Part shown: piece after piece, positions 50,051-56,189 of the stretch | How the letters are laid out: every line of letters starts with the position of its first letter | Position numbering within the stretch: the stretch's first letter is position 1 | From: Alphaproteobacteria bacterium PA4 | GTDB taxonomy: Bacteria; Pseudomonadota; Alphaproteobacteria; Sphingomonadales; Sphingomonadaceae | Assembly: GCA_002256005.1 (NCBI GenBank) | Contig: NKIQ01000022.1 | Span: forward strand, 1 to 56,189 | DNA length: 56,189 nt | Direction of reading: 5' to 3' | Made by a program: the position numbers and the translations under genes | Notes under the pieces: model-generated | What the model saw: only the letters and a program-made list of their open reading frames with translations | The model's database searches: none | What the model was told of the DNA's origin: nothing

Positions 50051-50485
50051 ATGCGCGCCATCGCCATCGCCCTCAGCCTCATGCTCGCCGCCGCCCCGGC
50101 GGTCGCCGCGCCGGTGTGGACCGGCATCCTCGGCACCTCCGCCGCCGTCGGCGGCTATGACAGCGTCAGCTATTTCAGCGGGCAGCCGGTGGAGGGCAGC
50201 GACAAGTTCGTGACGCTGTACAAGGGCGCCACCTTCAAATTCGCCAATGCGCAGAATCTCGCCACCTTCAAGGCCAATCCCGATCGCTATGCCCCGCAGT
50301 ACGGCGGCCATTGCGCCTGGGCGGCGGCCAACAACTATCGCTTCGCCGGCGACCCCAAGGTGTGGAAGATCGTCGGCGGCAAGCTCTACCTCAACTACAA
50401 CCGCGACGTGCAGGTGAAGTGGGAGAAGGACATTCCCGGCCTCATCGCCAAGGGTGACAGGAACTGGGTGACGCTGGGGCAATAG
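50051..50485 (+). CDS. Secreted YHS domain protein (first copy)
   Basis: A 144-residue protein with a signal peptide (MRAIAIALSLMLAAAPAVAA). The mature part is a YHS-type domain: GGYDSVSYFSGQPVEG, YKGATFKFANAQNLATF, NPDRYAPQYGGHCAWAAAN and GGKLYLNYNRDVQVKWEKD. Family members are called YHS domain (seleno)proteins and their function is unknown, possibly metal or heme related. A close relative of the gene at 51147, from which it is separated by a DUF2721 gene. Confidence 0.85.
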   Translation: MRAIAIALSLMLAAAPAVAAPVWTGILGTSAAVGGYDSVSYFSGQPVEGSDKFVTLYKGATFKFANAQNLATFKANPDRYAPQYGGHCAWAAANNYRFAGDPKVWKIVGGKLYLNYNRDVQVKWEKDIPGLIAKGDRNWVTLGQ

Positions 50486-50523
50486 CCATTGCCGTTGCCG
50501 GCCGGCCCGCCCATCTAGGCAGC

Positions 50524-50991
50524 ATGGCCCTGTTCGCACCCGTCAACGATATCGCCCACAATATCCAGCTCGCCGTGGCGCCGGTGTTCCTGCTCACCGG
50601 CATCGGCTCGATCCTCAATGTGCTCGCCGCGCGGCTGGGCCGGGTGACGGACCGGGCAAGGAAGCTGGAGGCGGAGATTCCGGGCTATCCCTCCACGCGC
50701 CGACAGGAGGCGCTGCAGCAGCTCGGCATCCTCGATCGGCGCATGGCGGCGACGCACCGCGCCATCGCGCTGTGCACCCTGTCGGCGCTTTTGGTCTGCA
50801 TCGTCGTCGCCATCCTGTTCATCGGCGACCTGATGCCGATGCGCTGGACGGGGATTGTCGCCGTGCTGTTCATCCTTGCCATGCTGCTGCTCATCGCCGG
50901 GCTGATGCTGTTCCTCTATGAAGTGCAGATTGCGCTGAAATCGGTGCGGGTGAAGGCGGCGCTGCTGGGCAAGGGGCTGCCGGGGGATTAG
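50524..50991 (+). CDS. DUF2721 family membrane protein
   Basis: A 155-residue protein. The first helix (AHNIQLAVAPVFLLTGIGSILNVLAARLGRVTDRARKLE) and two more near residues 85-135 match DUF2721, an inner membrane family of unknown function. The linker between is charged. It lies between the two YHS genes. Confidence 0.85.
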   Translation: MALFAPVNDIAHNIQLAVAPVFLLTGIGSILNVLAARLGRVTDRARKLEAEIPGYPSTRRQEALQQLGILDRRMAATHRAIALCTLSALLVCIVVAILFIGDLMPMRWTGIVAVLFILAMLLLIAGLMLFLYEVQIALKSVRVKAALLGKGLPGD

Positions 50992-50992
50992 A

Positions 50993-51112
50993 GTCGATTG
51001 CAGTCGGACGGCACCGGCCCGCTCCCCCGCCCGACCACCCAATTCCAGTTTACGCTGTGGGTGGCCGGGCGGGGGAGCGGGCCGGTGCCGACTCCACTTC
51101 AACGCAATCGAC
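50993..51112. repeat. 120-bp inverted-repeat element
   Basis: Outer ends GTCGATTGC (50993-51001) and GCAATCGAC (51104-51112) are exact inverses. Core arms CGGCACCGGCCCGCTCCCCC...CCACCCA (51009-51041) and the inverse (51058-51090) match at all but one or two positions, around a short AATTCCAGTTTACGCT loop. It may be a MITE or a strong hairpin; no other copy is in this window. Confidence 0.85.
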
Positions 51113-51146
51113 TTTAAGCTCCCGTTTTCTCCCGAAAGGCCCCGAA

Positions 51147-51605
51147 ATGTCCCGTCTTTCCCCCCGTCTCGCCCTGCTGATTGCTCTGCTGGCACCCGTC
51201 GTCGCCCCGGTTTATCCGGCGATTGCAATCGGTTGGCAAGGCGCCGACGCCAATGAACCCGCCATCAGCGGCTATGACCCCGTCAGCTATGCCAGCGGCA
51301 AGCCGCTGCCCGGCGACCCCGCCATTGCCCATGTCTGGCAGGGCATCAGCTGGCGCTTTGCCAGCGCCGCCAACCGCGCCGCCTTCATCGCCGATCCGGC
51401 GCGCTATGCCCCGCAGTTCGGCGGCCATTGCGCCTGGGCAGCGTCGGATGGCCGGCTGGCCAAGCCCGACCCCACCATCTGGCACATCGTCGATGGCAAA
51501 TTGTACCTGAATTGCAGCCCGGCCGCCGACGCCAAATGGCTGGCCGATGTGCCGGGCAATATCGCCCGCGGCAACGCCTTCTGGGCGACGCAGGTGGCGA
51601 AATAG
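51147..51605 (+). CDS. Secreted YHS domain protein (second copy)
   Basis: A 152-residue paralogue of the protein at 50051. Signal peptide LALLIALLAPVVAPVYPAIA, then ISGYDPVSYASGKPLPGD, WQGISWRFASAANRAAF, DPARYAPQFGGHCAWAASDG and DGKLYLNCSPAADAKWLAD. It has one cysteine in the NC dipeptide near the end not present in the first copy. Role unknown; probable gene duplication followed by divergence. Confidence 0.84.
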   Translation: MSRLSPRLALLIALLAPVVAPVYPAIAIGWQGADANEPAISGYDPVSYASGKPLPGDPAIAHVWQGISWRFASAANRAAFIADPARYAPQFGGHCAWAASDGRLAKPDPTIWHIVDGKLYLNCSPAADAKWLADVPGNIARGNAFWATQVAK

Positions 51606-51736
51606 CGCAGGCCCGCGCGCGCCTTGAAATCGCGCGCCGCCACCCTATTTCAGCCTCGTCGCCGCTGTCTTTCCCCCCTTGGCAGCGCGCGCAGGGATCG
51701 GTTCTTCCCCCGAGACCGATCCACCTCCCTGAACCT

Positions 51737-51773
51737 TGACCGCCCTCCGCCTGTGTGCGGGGGGCGGTTCTTT
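51737..51773 (+). terminator. Rho-independent terminator
   Basis: GACCGCCCTCCGC-CTGTGT-GCGGGGGGCGGTTCTTT has a long GC stem followed by a T-containing tail. It serves the plus-strand YHS gene and ends at the stop codon of the convergent amidohydrolase gene. Confidence 0.75.
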
Positions 51774-52635
51774 ATTCGGCGGCTTCGGCCAGCGGCGGCG
51801 CCAGGCCCAGCTGCGGTGCCGCGGTCAGGATGGTGCGCACCAGCGCCGTCATTTGTGCGGCAACCGGGCCGAAACCGCTGTGACAGACCAGCTTTTGCGG
51901 GTCCATGTACAGCGTGCGGTCGATCTCGATCTGCACGGCGTGGATGCCGGACAGCGGCCGGCCATGAAATTCGGTGGTATGGCCACCGGCATAGGGGTGG
52001 TTGCGCGCGATCCGCCAGCCGCTGGCCGCCAGCTGCCGCTCGATCAGCGTCACCAGCTGCGGCGCCGCGCTTTCGCCATGGCGGTCGCCGATGACGATCT
52101 GCGGTGGCCGGATGCCCAGCGGCTGCGGCATCGAATGGCAATCGAGCAGGATGGCATAGCCGTGGCGCGCCCGGGCGCGTTCCAGCTGTGCCGTGATGCT
52201 GTCGTGCCAAGGGCGATGCAGCCGGTCGATGCGCGCCGCCGCTTCCGCCACCGGCAGGCACCGCCGGTAGATGTCCAGCCCCTGCGCCGCCACCCGCGGC
52301 AGCACGCCCAGCCCGCTGGCGACCCGGTCGCTGATCTGGATATGACCGGGCAGGACGCCGTCGAACATGCCGGGGTCCAGCTCATCGGCGGCGCGGTTGA
52401 GATCGAGATAGGCGCGGCCATAGCGCGCCCGCATCACCGGCACGCCGGTGATGCCATCGAGCAGCGCATCGACATGGGCATCTTCGGCGCGGCGCAGCTG
52501 GGCCAGCGTCAGCCGCGACGCGGCCAGAAACGAATCGGGATAGTGCCGCCCCGAATGCGGCGAGGCGAGCAGCAGCGGCCAGCGGCCATCGCAATCGCCG
52601 CTGACATCGAAACCGCTGGGCATCGAATCGTCCAT
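51772..52635 (-). CDS. N-formylglutamate amidohydrolase
   Basis: A 287-residue enzyme of the N-formylglutamate amidohydrolase family: LLLASPHSGRHYPDSF near the N-terminus, EDAHVDAL, YLDLNRAADELDP and ILLDCHSMP in the core, and HTTEFHGRPLSG-HAVQIEIDRTLYMD at the end. It releases glutamate and formate from N-formylglutamate in the histidine breakdown route, although no hut genes lie near it, so the physiological substrate is uncertain. Confidence 0.88.
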   Translation of the reverse strand: MDDSMPSGFDVSGDCDGRWPLLLASPHSGRHYPDSFLAASRLTLAQLRRAEDAHVDALLDGITGVPVMRARYGRAYLDLNRAADELDPGMFDGVLPGHIQISDRVASGLGVLPRVAAQGLDIYRRCLPVAEAAARIDRLHRPWHDSITAQLERARARHGYAILLDCHSMPQPLGIRPPQIVIGDRHGESAAPQLVTLIERQLAASGWRIARNHPYAGGHTTEFHGRPLSGIHAVQIEIDRTLYMDPQKLVCHSGFGPVAAQMTALVRTILTAAPQLGLAPPLAEAAE

Positions 52636-52722
52636 GGCCGATTGTTACCGGCAGATGACCGGCAACGCCAACGACTTCGCGCTTGCAACGCTTGTGGGTT
52701 CGGACTAACAGCCTGCCGGCGT

Positions 52723-52797
52723 GGGCGCGTAGCTCAGTGGTAGAGCACTGTGTTGACATCGCAGGGGTCACAAGTTCAATCCTTGTCGTGCCCACCA
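52723..52797 (+). tRNA. tRNA-Val (anticodon GAC)
   Basis: Acceptor GGGCGCG / CGTGCCC (one G-T pair), D-arm TAGCTCAGTGGTAGAGCA, anticodon stem CTGTG-CGCAG with loop TTGACAT (anticodon GAC), T-arm AAGTTCAATCCTT, discriminator A and CCA. It reads GTC/GTT codons. Confidence 0.93.
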
Positions 52798-52822
52798 TTT
52801 TTTCGGCATGGAATTGACGATC

Positions 52823-52852
52823 AAGGCCGCTCCCGACCGGGGCGGCCTTTTT
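52823..52852 (+). terminator. Rho-independent terminator after tRNA-Val
   Basis: AAGGCCGCTCCC-GACC-GGGGCGGCCTTTTTC: stem with one bulge and a five-T tail, 25 bases past the tRNA 3' end. Confidence 0.85.
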
Positions 52853-52924
52853 CGTTGCGCCGGCCCGGCCGCACCGCACGCGCCGCCGTTGACCGGTTCC
52901 CGGCGAGTGGTTAGCGCTGCGGCC

Positions 52925-53935
52925 ATGAATTTCCTCTCCGACAATGCCGCCTCGCCCTGTCCCGAAGTGCTGGCGGCCATCATGGCGGCGGCGCCGGCCG
53001 GCACCCGCGCTTATGACGGTGACGATATTTCGGCGCGGCTCGATGCCGCCTTTGGCGCGGTGTTCGGCCAGCCCTGCACGGTGCTGCCGGTGCTGACCGG
53101 GACGGCGGCCAATGCGCTGGCGCTGGCGGCGCTGGTGCCGCCCTATGGCGCCATCGTCTGCCATGACGAGGCGCATATCCATGTCGATGAATGCGGCGCG
53201 CCGGAATTCTTCACCGGCGGCGCCAAGCTGCTGCTGGTGCCCGGTGCCGATGGCAAGCTGACGCCGGCAGGCCTCGATCATGGCCTCGCCGCCCATCGCG
53301 GCGATGTCCACCAGGTGCAGGTGCGCGCCCTGTCGCTGACCCAGGCCACCGAATGCGGCACCGTCTATACGCCGGCGGAACTGGCGGCGCTGTGCGGCCA
53401 TGCCCGGCAGCGGGGCTGGCGCGTGCATCTGGATGGCGCGCGCTTCGCCAATGCGCTGGCGCGGCTGAACTGTCACCCCGGTGACATCAGCTGCCGCGCC
53501 GGGGTCGATATCCTCAGCCTCGGCATGATCAAGAATGGCGGCCTGCTCAGCGAAGCGCTGCTGGTGTTCGATCCGGCGCTGGTCGATGATCTGCGCTTCC
53601 GCCGCAAGCGCGCCGGCCAATTGCCCAGCAAGGGGCGCTTTCAGGCGGCGCAGCTGCTGGCGATGATCGAGGGCGATGTCTGGCTGCGCAATGCCCGCGC
53701 CGCCAATGCCGGCGCCGATGCGCTGGCCGCCGCCGCCGCCGGGCGGTTGCTCTACCCGGTCGAGGCCAATGAAGTGTTCGTGCAGCTGCGCCCCGGCGAG
53801 GCCGAGGCGCTGCGCGCCGAAGGCTTCCAATTCTATGATTGGGGCGCGGCGGGAGCGGATGAGGCGCGCTTCGTCGTCGCCTGGGATACGCCGCCGGCGC
53901 ATGTCGCGGCGCTCGCCGCCGCGCTCAGCCGCTAG
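52925..53935 (+). CDS. Low-specificity threonine aldolase
   Basis: A 336-residue PLP enzyme of the threonine aldolase family (fold type I). MNFLSDNAASPCPEVLAA at the N-terminus, VLTGTAANALALAAL, CHDEAHIHVDECGAPEF, HLDGARFANAL and the PLP Lys in LSLGMIKNGG (~residue 202). It splits threonine or allo-threonine into glycine and acetaldehyde. The common motif is GxTKN; here MIKN replaces TKN, a small deviation. The frame is open upstream but ATG 52925 fits the family start. Confidence 0.88.
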   Translation: MNFLSDNAASPCPEVLAAIMAAAPAGTRAYDGDDISARLDAAFGAVFGQPCTVLPVLTGTAANALALAALVPPYGAIVCHDEAHIHVDECGAPEFFTGGAKLLLVPGADGKLTPAGLDHGLAAHRGDVHQVQVRALSLTQATECGTVYTPAELAALCGHARQRGWRVHLDGARFANALARLNCHPGDISCRAGVDILSLGMIKNGGLLSEALLVFDPALVDDLRFRRKRAGQLPSKGRFQAAQLLAMIEGDVWLRNARAANAGADALAAAAAGRLLYPVEANEVFVQLRPGEAEALRAEGFQFYDWGAAGADEARFVVAWDTPPAHVAALAAALSR

Positions 53936-53947
53936 GCGCTCGGCGCC

Positions 53948-54856
53948 ATGCCCGCCACCGCCACCGCCGGCCGCCTCGGCGCGCGCGTCTGGATCAGCTT
54001 TGCCATCATCACGCTGATCTGGGGCAGCACCTGGCTGGTCATCAAGACGCAGCTGGGCGTGGTGCCGCCGTCCTGGTCGGTGACCTGGCGGTTTCTGGTC
54101 GGTGGCACCGCCATGTTGCTGATGTGCCTCGCCACCGGCAAATCGCTGCGGCTGACGGCGCGCCAGCACGGCTTTGCGCTGATCGTCGCGGTGATGCAGT
54201 TCGTGCTGAATTTCAACCTGGTCTATCGCGCCGAACAGCATGTCACCTCGGGGCTGGTGGCGCTCAGCTTCGCGCTGCTGCTGGTGCCCAATGCCGTGCT
54301 GGCGGCGCTGTTCCTCGGCCAGCGCATCACGCTGCGCTTTGCACTGGGCAGCGCGCTCGGCATCATCGGCGTGCTGCTGCTGTTCGCCCGCGATCTGCTG
54401 CTGCCCGGCGCCGATGATCGGGAAATCCTCACCGGCCTCGGCCTCGCCTTTGCCGGCGTGTTCTCGGCCAGTATCGCCAATGTCATGCAGGCCAGCCCCG
54501 CCGGCCGCGCCATGCCGCTGGAGGGCGGGCTGGCCTGGTCGATGCTCTATGGCGCCGCCCTCAACGCCGGGGTGGCGCTGGTGCTGGCCGGGCCGCCGGT
54601 CATCGACCCCTCGCCGGCCTATCTCGCCGGGGTCGCCTATCTGGGGCTGGTCGCCTCGGCGCTGGCCTTCAGCCTTTACTACGCCATCATCCGCGCCATC
54701 GGGCCGGGCCCGGCGGCCTATAGCGGCGTCGTCATCCCCATCGTCGCCATGGCGCTGTCGACGCTGTTCGAAGCCTATGTCTGGTCGCCGCTGGCGCTGC
54801 TCGGCTGCGGGCTGGCGCTGGCCGGGCTGGTCGTCGCGCTGCGCAGCCGCCGGTGA
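53948..54856 (+). CDS. EamA/DMT family transporter
   Basis: A 302-residue membrane protein with ten hydrophobic helices and two EamA halves: ISFAIITLIWGSTWLVIKTQLGVVPPSW in the first and YLGLVASALAFSLYYAIIRAIGPGPAAYSGVVIPIVAM in the second. Members export amino acids or other metabolites. It starts 12 bases after the threonine aldolase gene and overlaps the hrpB start (GTGA), so the three form a likely operon. Confidence 0.88.
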   Translation: MPATATAGRLGARVWISFAIITLIWGSTWLVIKTQLGVVPPSWSVTWRFLVGGTAMLLMCLATGKSLRLTARQHGFALIVAVMQFVLNFNLVYRAEQHVTSGLVALSFALLLVPNAVLAALFLGQRITLRFALGSALGIIGVLLLFARDLLLPGADDREILTGLGLAFAGVFSASIANVMQASPAGRAMPLEGGLAWSMLYGAALNAGVALVLAGPPVIDPSPAYLAGVAYLGLVASALAFSLYYAIIRAIGPGPAAYSGVVIPIVAMALSTLFEAYVWSPLALLGCGLALAGLVVALRSRR

Positions 54857-56189
54857 GCGGGCCGCTGCCGGTCGCAGCGGCGCTGCCGGACCTGCTGGCG
54901 GCGCTGGCCGACAATGTGCCGGTGGCGCTGGTGGCGCCGCCCGGCGCCGGCAAGACGACGCTGGTGCCGCCGGCGCTGCTGGACGCCCCGTGGCGCGGCG
55001 ATGGCCGCATCCTGCTGCTGCAACCGCGGCGGCTGGCGGCGCGGGCGGCGGCGGAGCGGATGGCGGCGCTGGCCGGGGACAGCGTCGGCGGCCGCATCGG
55101 CTATCGCACCCGCATGGACAGCAAGGTGTCGGCGGCGACCCGCATCGAGGTGGTGACCGAGGGCATTTTCGCCCGCCAGCTGATCGCCGATCCGGAATTG
55201 ACCGGCGTGGCGGCGGTGATCCTCGACGAAGTGCATGAACGCAGCCTCGACAGCGATCTGGCGCTGGCGCTGCTGCTGGAGGCGCGGGAAGCGCTGCGCC
55301 CCGATCTGCGCCTGCTGCTGATGTCGGCGACGCTGGATGGTGCCGCCTATGATGCCATCATCCCCGGCCTGGCGCGGGTGAGCAGCGAGGGGCGGATGTT
55401 CCCGGTGGAGCTGCGCCACATCGGCCGCAATGCCGAGCTGCGCATCGAGGAGGCGATGACATCGGCGATTCTGGCGGCGCTGGCGACGGAGCCCGGCTCG
55501 CTGCTCGCCTTTCTGCCGGGCGCCGCCGAGATCGAGCGGGTGGCGGAACGGCTGGCACCGCGACTGGCCGATGATATCGACCTCTACCGGCTCTATGGCG
55601 CGCGCGAGGGCAGCGACCAGCGCGCCGCCATTGCGCCGGCGCCGCCGGGCCGGCGCAAGCTGGTGCTGGCCACCTCCATCGCCGAAACCTCGATCACCAT
55701 CGATGGCGTGCGCATCATCGTCGATGCCGGGCTGGCGCGGCGGCCGCGCTATGATCGCAGCGTCGGCCTGACCCGGCTGGTGACGGAGCGCGCCAGCCAG
55801 GCCGCCGTCACCCAGCGCGCCGGCCGCGCCGGCCGCACCGCGCCGGGCGTGGCGATCCGGCTGTGGGCGGCGGCGGAAACCGCCGGGCGGCCACGCTTCG
55901 ACCCGCCGGAGATTCTGGAAAGCGACCTGACCGGGCTGGTGCTGGAATGCGCGCGCTGGGGCGCCACCGATCCCGGCCAGTTGCGCTGGCTCGATGCGCC
56001 GCCGGACAGCGCGGTGGCGGAGGCGCGGGCGCGGCTGGGCGCGCTGGGCCTGATCGACACGGATGGTCGGGTGACGCCGCATGGCGCGGCCGTCGCGGCG
56101 CTGCCGCTGCCGCCGGCGCTCGGCCATATGCTGGTGACGGCGGCAGCGGAGGGGCTGGCCGGGCTGGCGGCGGAGGTCGCGGTCCTCGT
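54853..56189 (+). CDS. hrpB: ATP-dependent helicase HrpB (3' end outside window)
   Basis: The first 445 residues of a DEAH-box helicase (full length ~820). The GTG start overlaps the EamA stop. Walker A PPGAGKTT (~residue 32), motif Ia LLLQPRRLAARAAAERMA, DEVHER (~130; DEAH-box variant), motif III MSATLDG, motif V ATSIAETSITIDGVR and motif VI TQRAGRAGRTAPG. HrpB-type helicases act on RNA; in several proteobacteria they affect rRNA or mRNA handling. The gene continues past the right edge with its frame open. Confidence 0.93.
   Translation, partial: MSGPLPVAAALPDLLAALADNVPVALVAPPGAGKTTLVPPALLDAPWRGDGRILLLQPRRLAARAAAERMAALAGDSVGGRIGYRTRMDSKVSAATRIEVVTEGIFARQLIADPELTGVAAVILDEVHERSLDSDLALALLLEAREALRPDLRLLLMSATLDGAAYDAIIPGLARVSSEGRMFPVELRHIGRNAELRIEEAMTSAILAALATEPGSLLAFLPGAAEIERVAERLAPRLADDIDLYRLYGAREGSDQRAAIAPAPPGRRKLVLATSIAETSITIDGVRIIVDAGLARRPRYDRSVGLTRLVTERASQAAVTQRAGRAGRTAPGVAIRLWAAAETAGRPRFDPPEILESDLTGLVLECARWGATDPGQLRWLDAPPDSAVAEARARLGALGLIDTDGRVTPHGAAVAALPLPPALGHMLVTAAAEGLAGLAAEVAVL

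Overview
The window is one continuous, GC-rich (roughly two-thirds G+C) stretch of a chromosome from an alphaproteobacterium. The gene content points to Sphingomonadales: carbon-nitrogen hydrolase followed by DUF1178, gatCAB, a TonB-dependent receptor in a catabolic cluster, WecA-type transferase, and many GC-rich intergenic palindromes. The exact genus is not readable from the sequence; a Sphingosinicellaceae/Sandarakinorhabdus-like lineage is a guess.

Layout. 1-7021: the end of smc, an unrecognised giant lipoprotein with a small partner, tRNA-Gln with a stray tRNA 3' end, a wecA-like transferase and a UDP-glucuronate epimerase. 7033-7156 is a small element with perfect terminal inverted repeats. 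7154-10821: a CitE-like lyase, then the wreck of a flagellar locus (fliA, the 3' end of flhA, the 3' half of motA, motB). 10884-14501: glycosyltransferase, metallophosphatase, methyltransferase and membrane protein. 14685-19569: a SARP/TPR regulator, a remarkable P450 - half P450 - nitrilase fusion, and DUF1178, followed by tRNA-Arg(CCU). 19743-29476: an apparent CoA-dependent catabolic regulon (MetE-like methyltransferase, citryl-CoA-lyase-like protein, CoA transferase, IclR regulator, TonB receptor, WrbA, VOC protein, hydrolase) interrupted by a CopG/ParE toxin-antitoxin pair. 29612-33621: NylC-like hydrolase and a type III polyketide synthase - methyltransferase - flavoprotein operon. 33622-34008 is a nest of repeats. 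34009-37207: two secreted hydrolases. 37429-42513: gatCA, an acyltransferase, an AbrB/PIN toxin-antitoxin pair, and gatB whose start codon overlaps the toxin stop. 42675-47050: a frameshifted beta-lactamase-like gene, a dimethylargininase-like enzyme with an APC permease, and a third toxin-antitoxin pair. 47229-48132: two orphan genes of lower GC. 48263-56189: leuA, two secreted YHS proteins around a DUF2721 gene, N-formylglutamate amidohydrolase, tRNA-Val(GAC), threonine aldolase, EamA transporter and the start of hrpB.

How parts fit together. Two places look like deletion joins: flhA/motA are both cut and face away from a single point near 9500, and the P450/nitrilase chimera joins two genes in frame near 18360 exactly where neighbours normally found before nit (grxC) are missing. 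A paired palindrome, TTCG-N5-CGAA twice at 19-bp spacing, occurs in front of both the citryl-CoA-lyase/CoA-transferase divergent promoters and the TonB receptor, and probably is the operator of the IclR regulator encoded between them, tying that cluster into one regulon. Four families of intergenic palindromic repeats are spread through the window, and in one case the repeat supplies the ribosome binding site of a gene.
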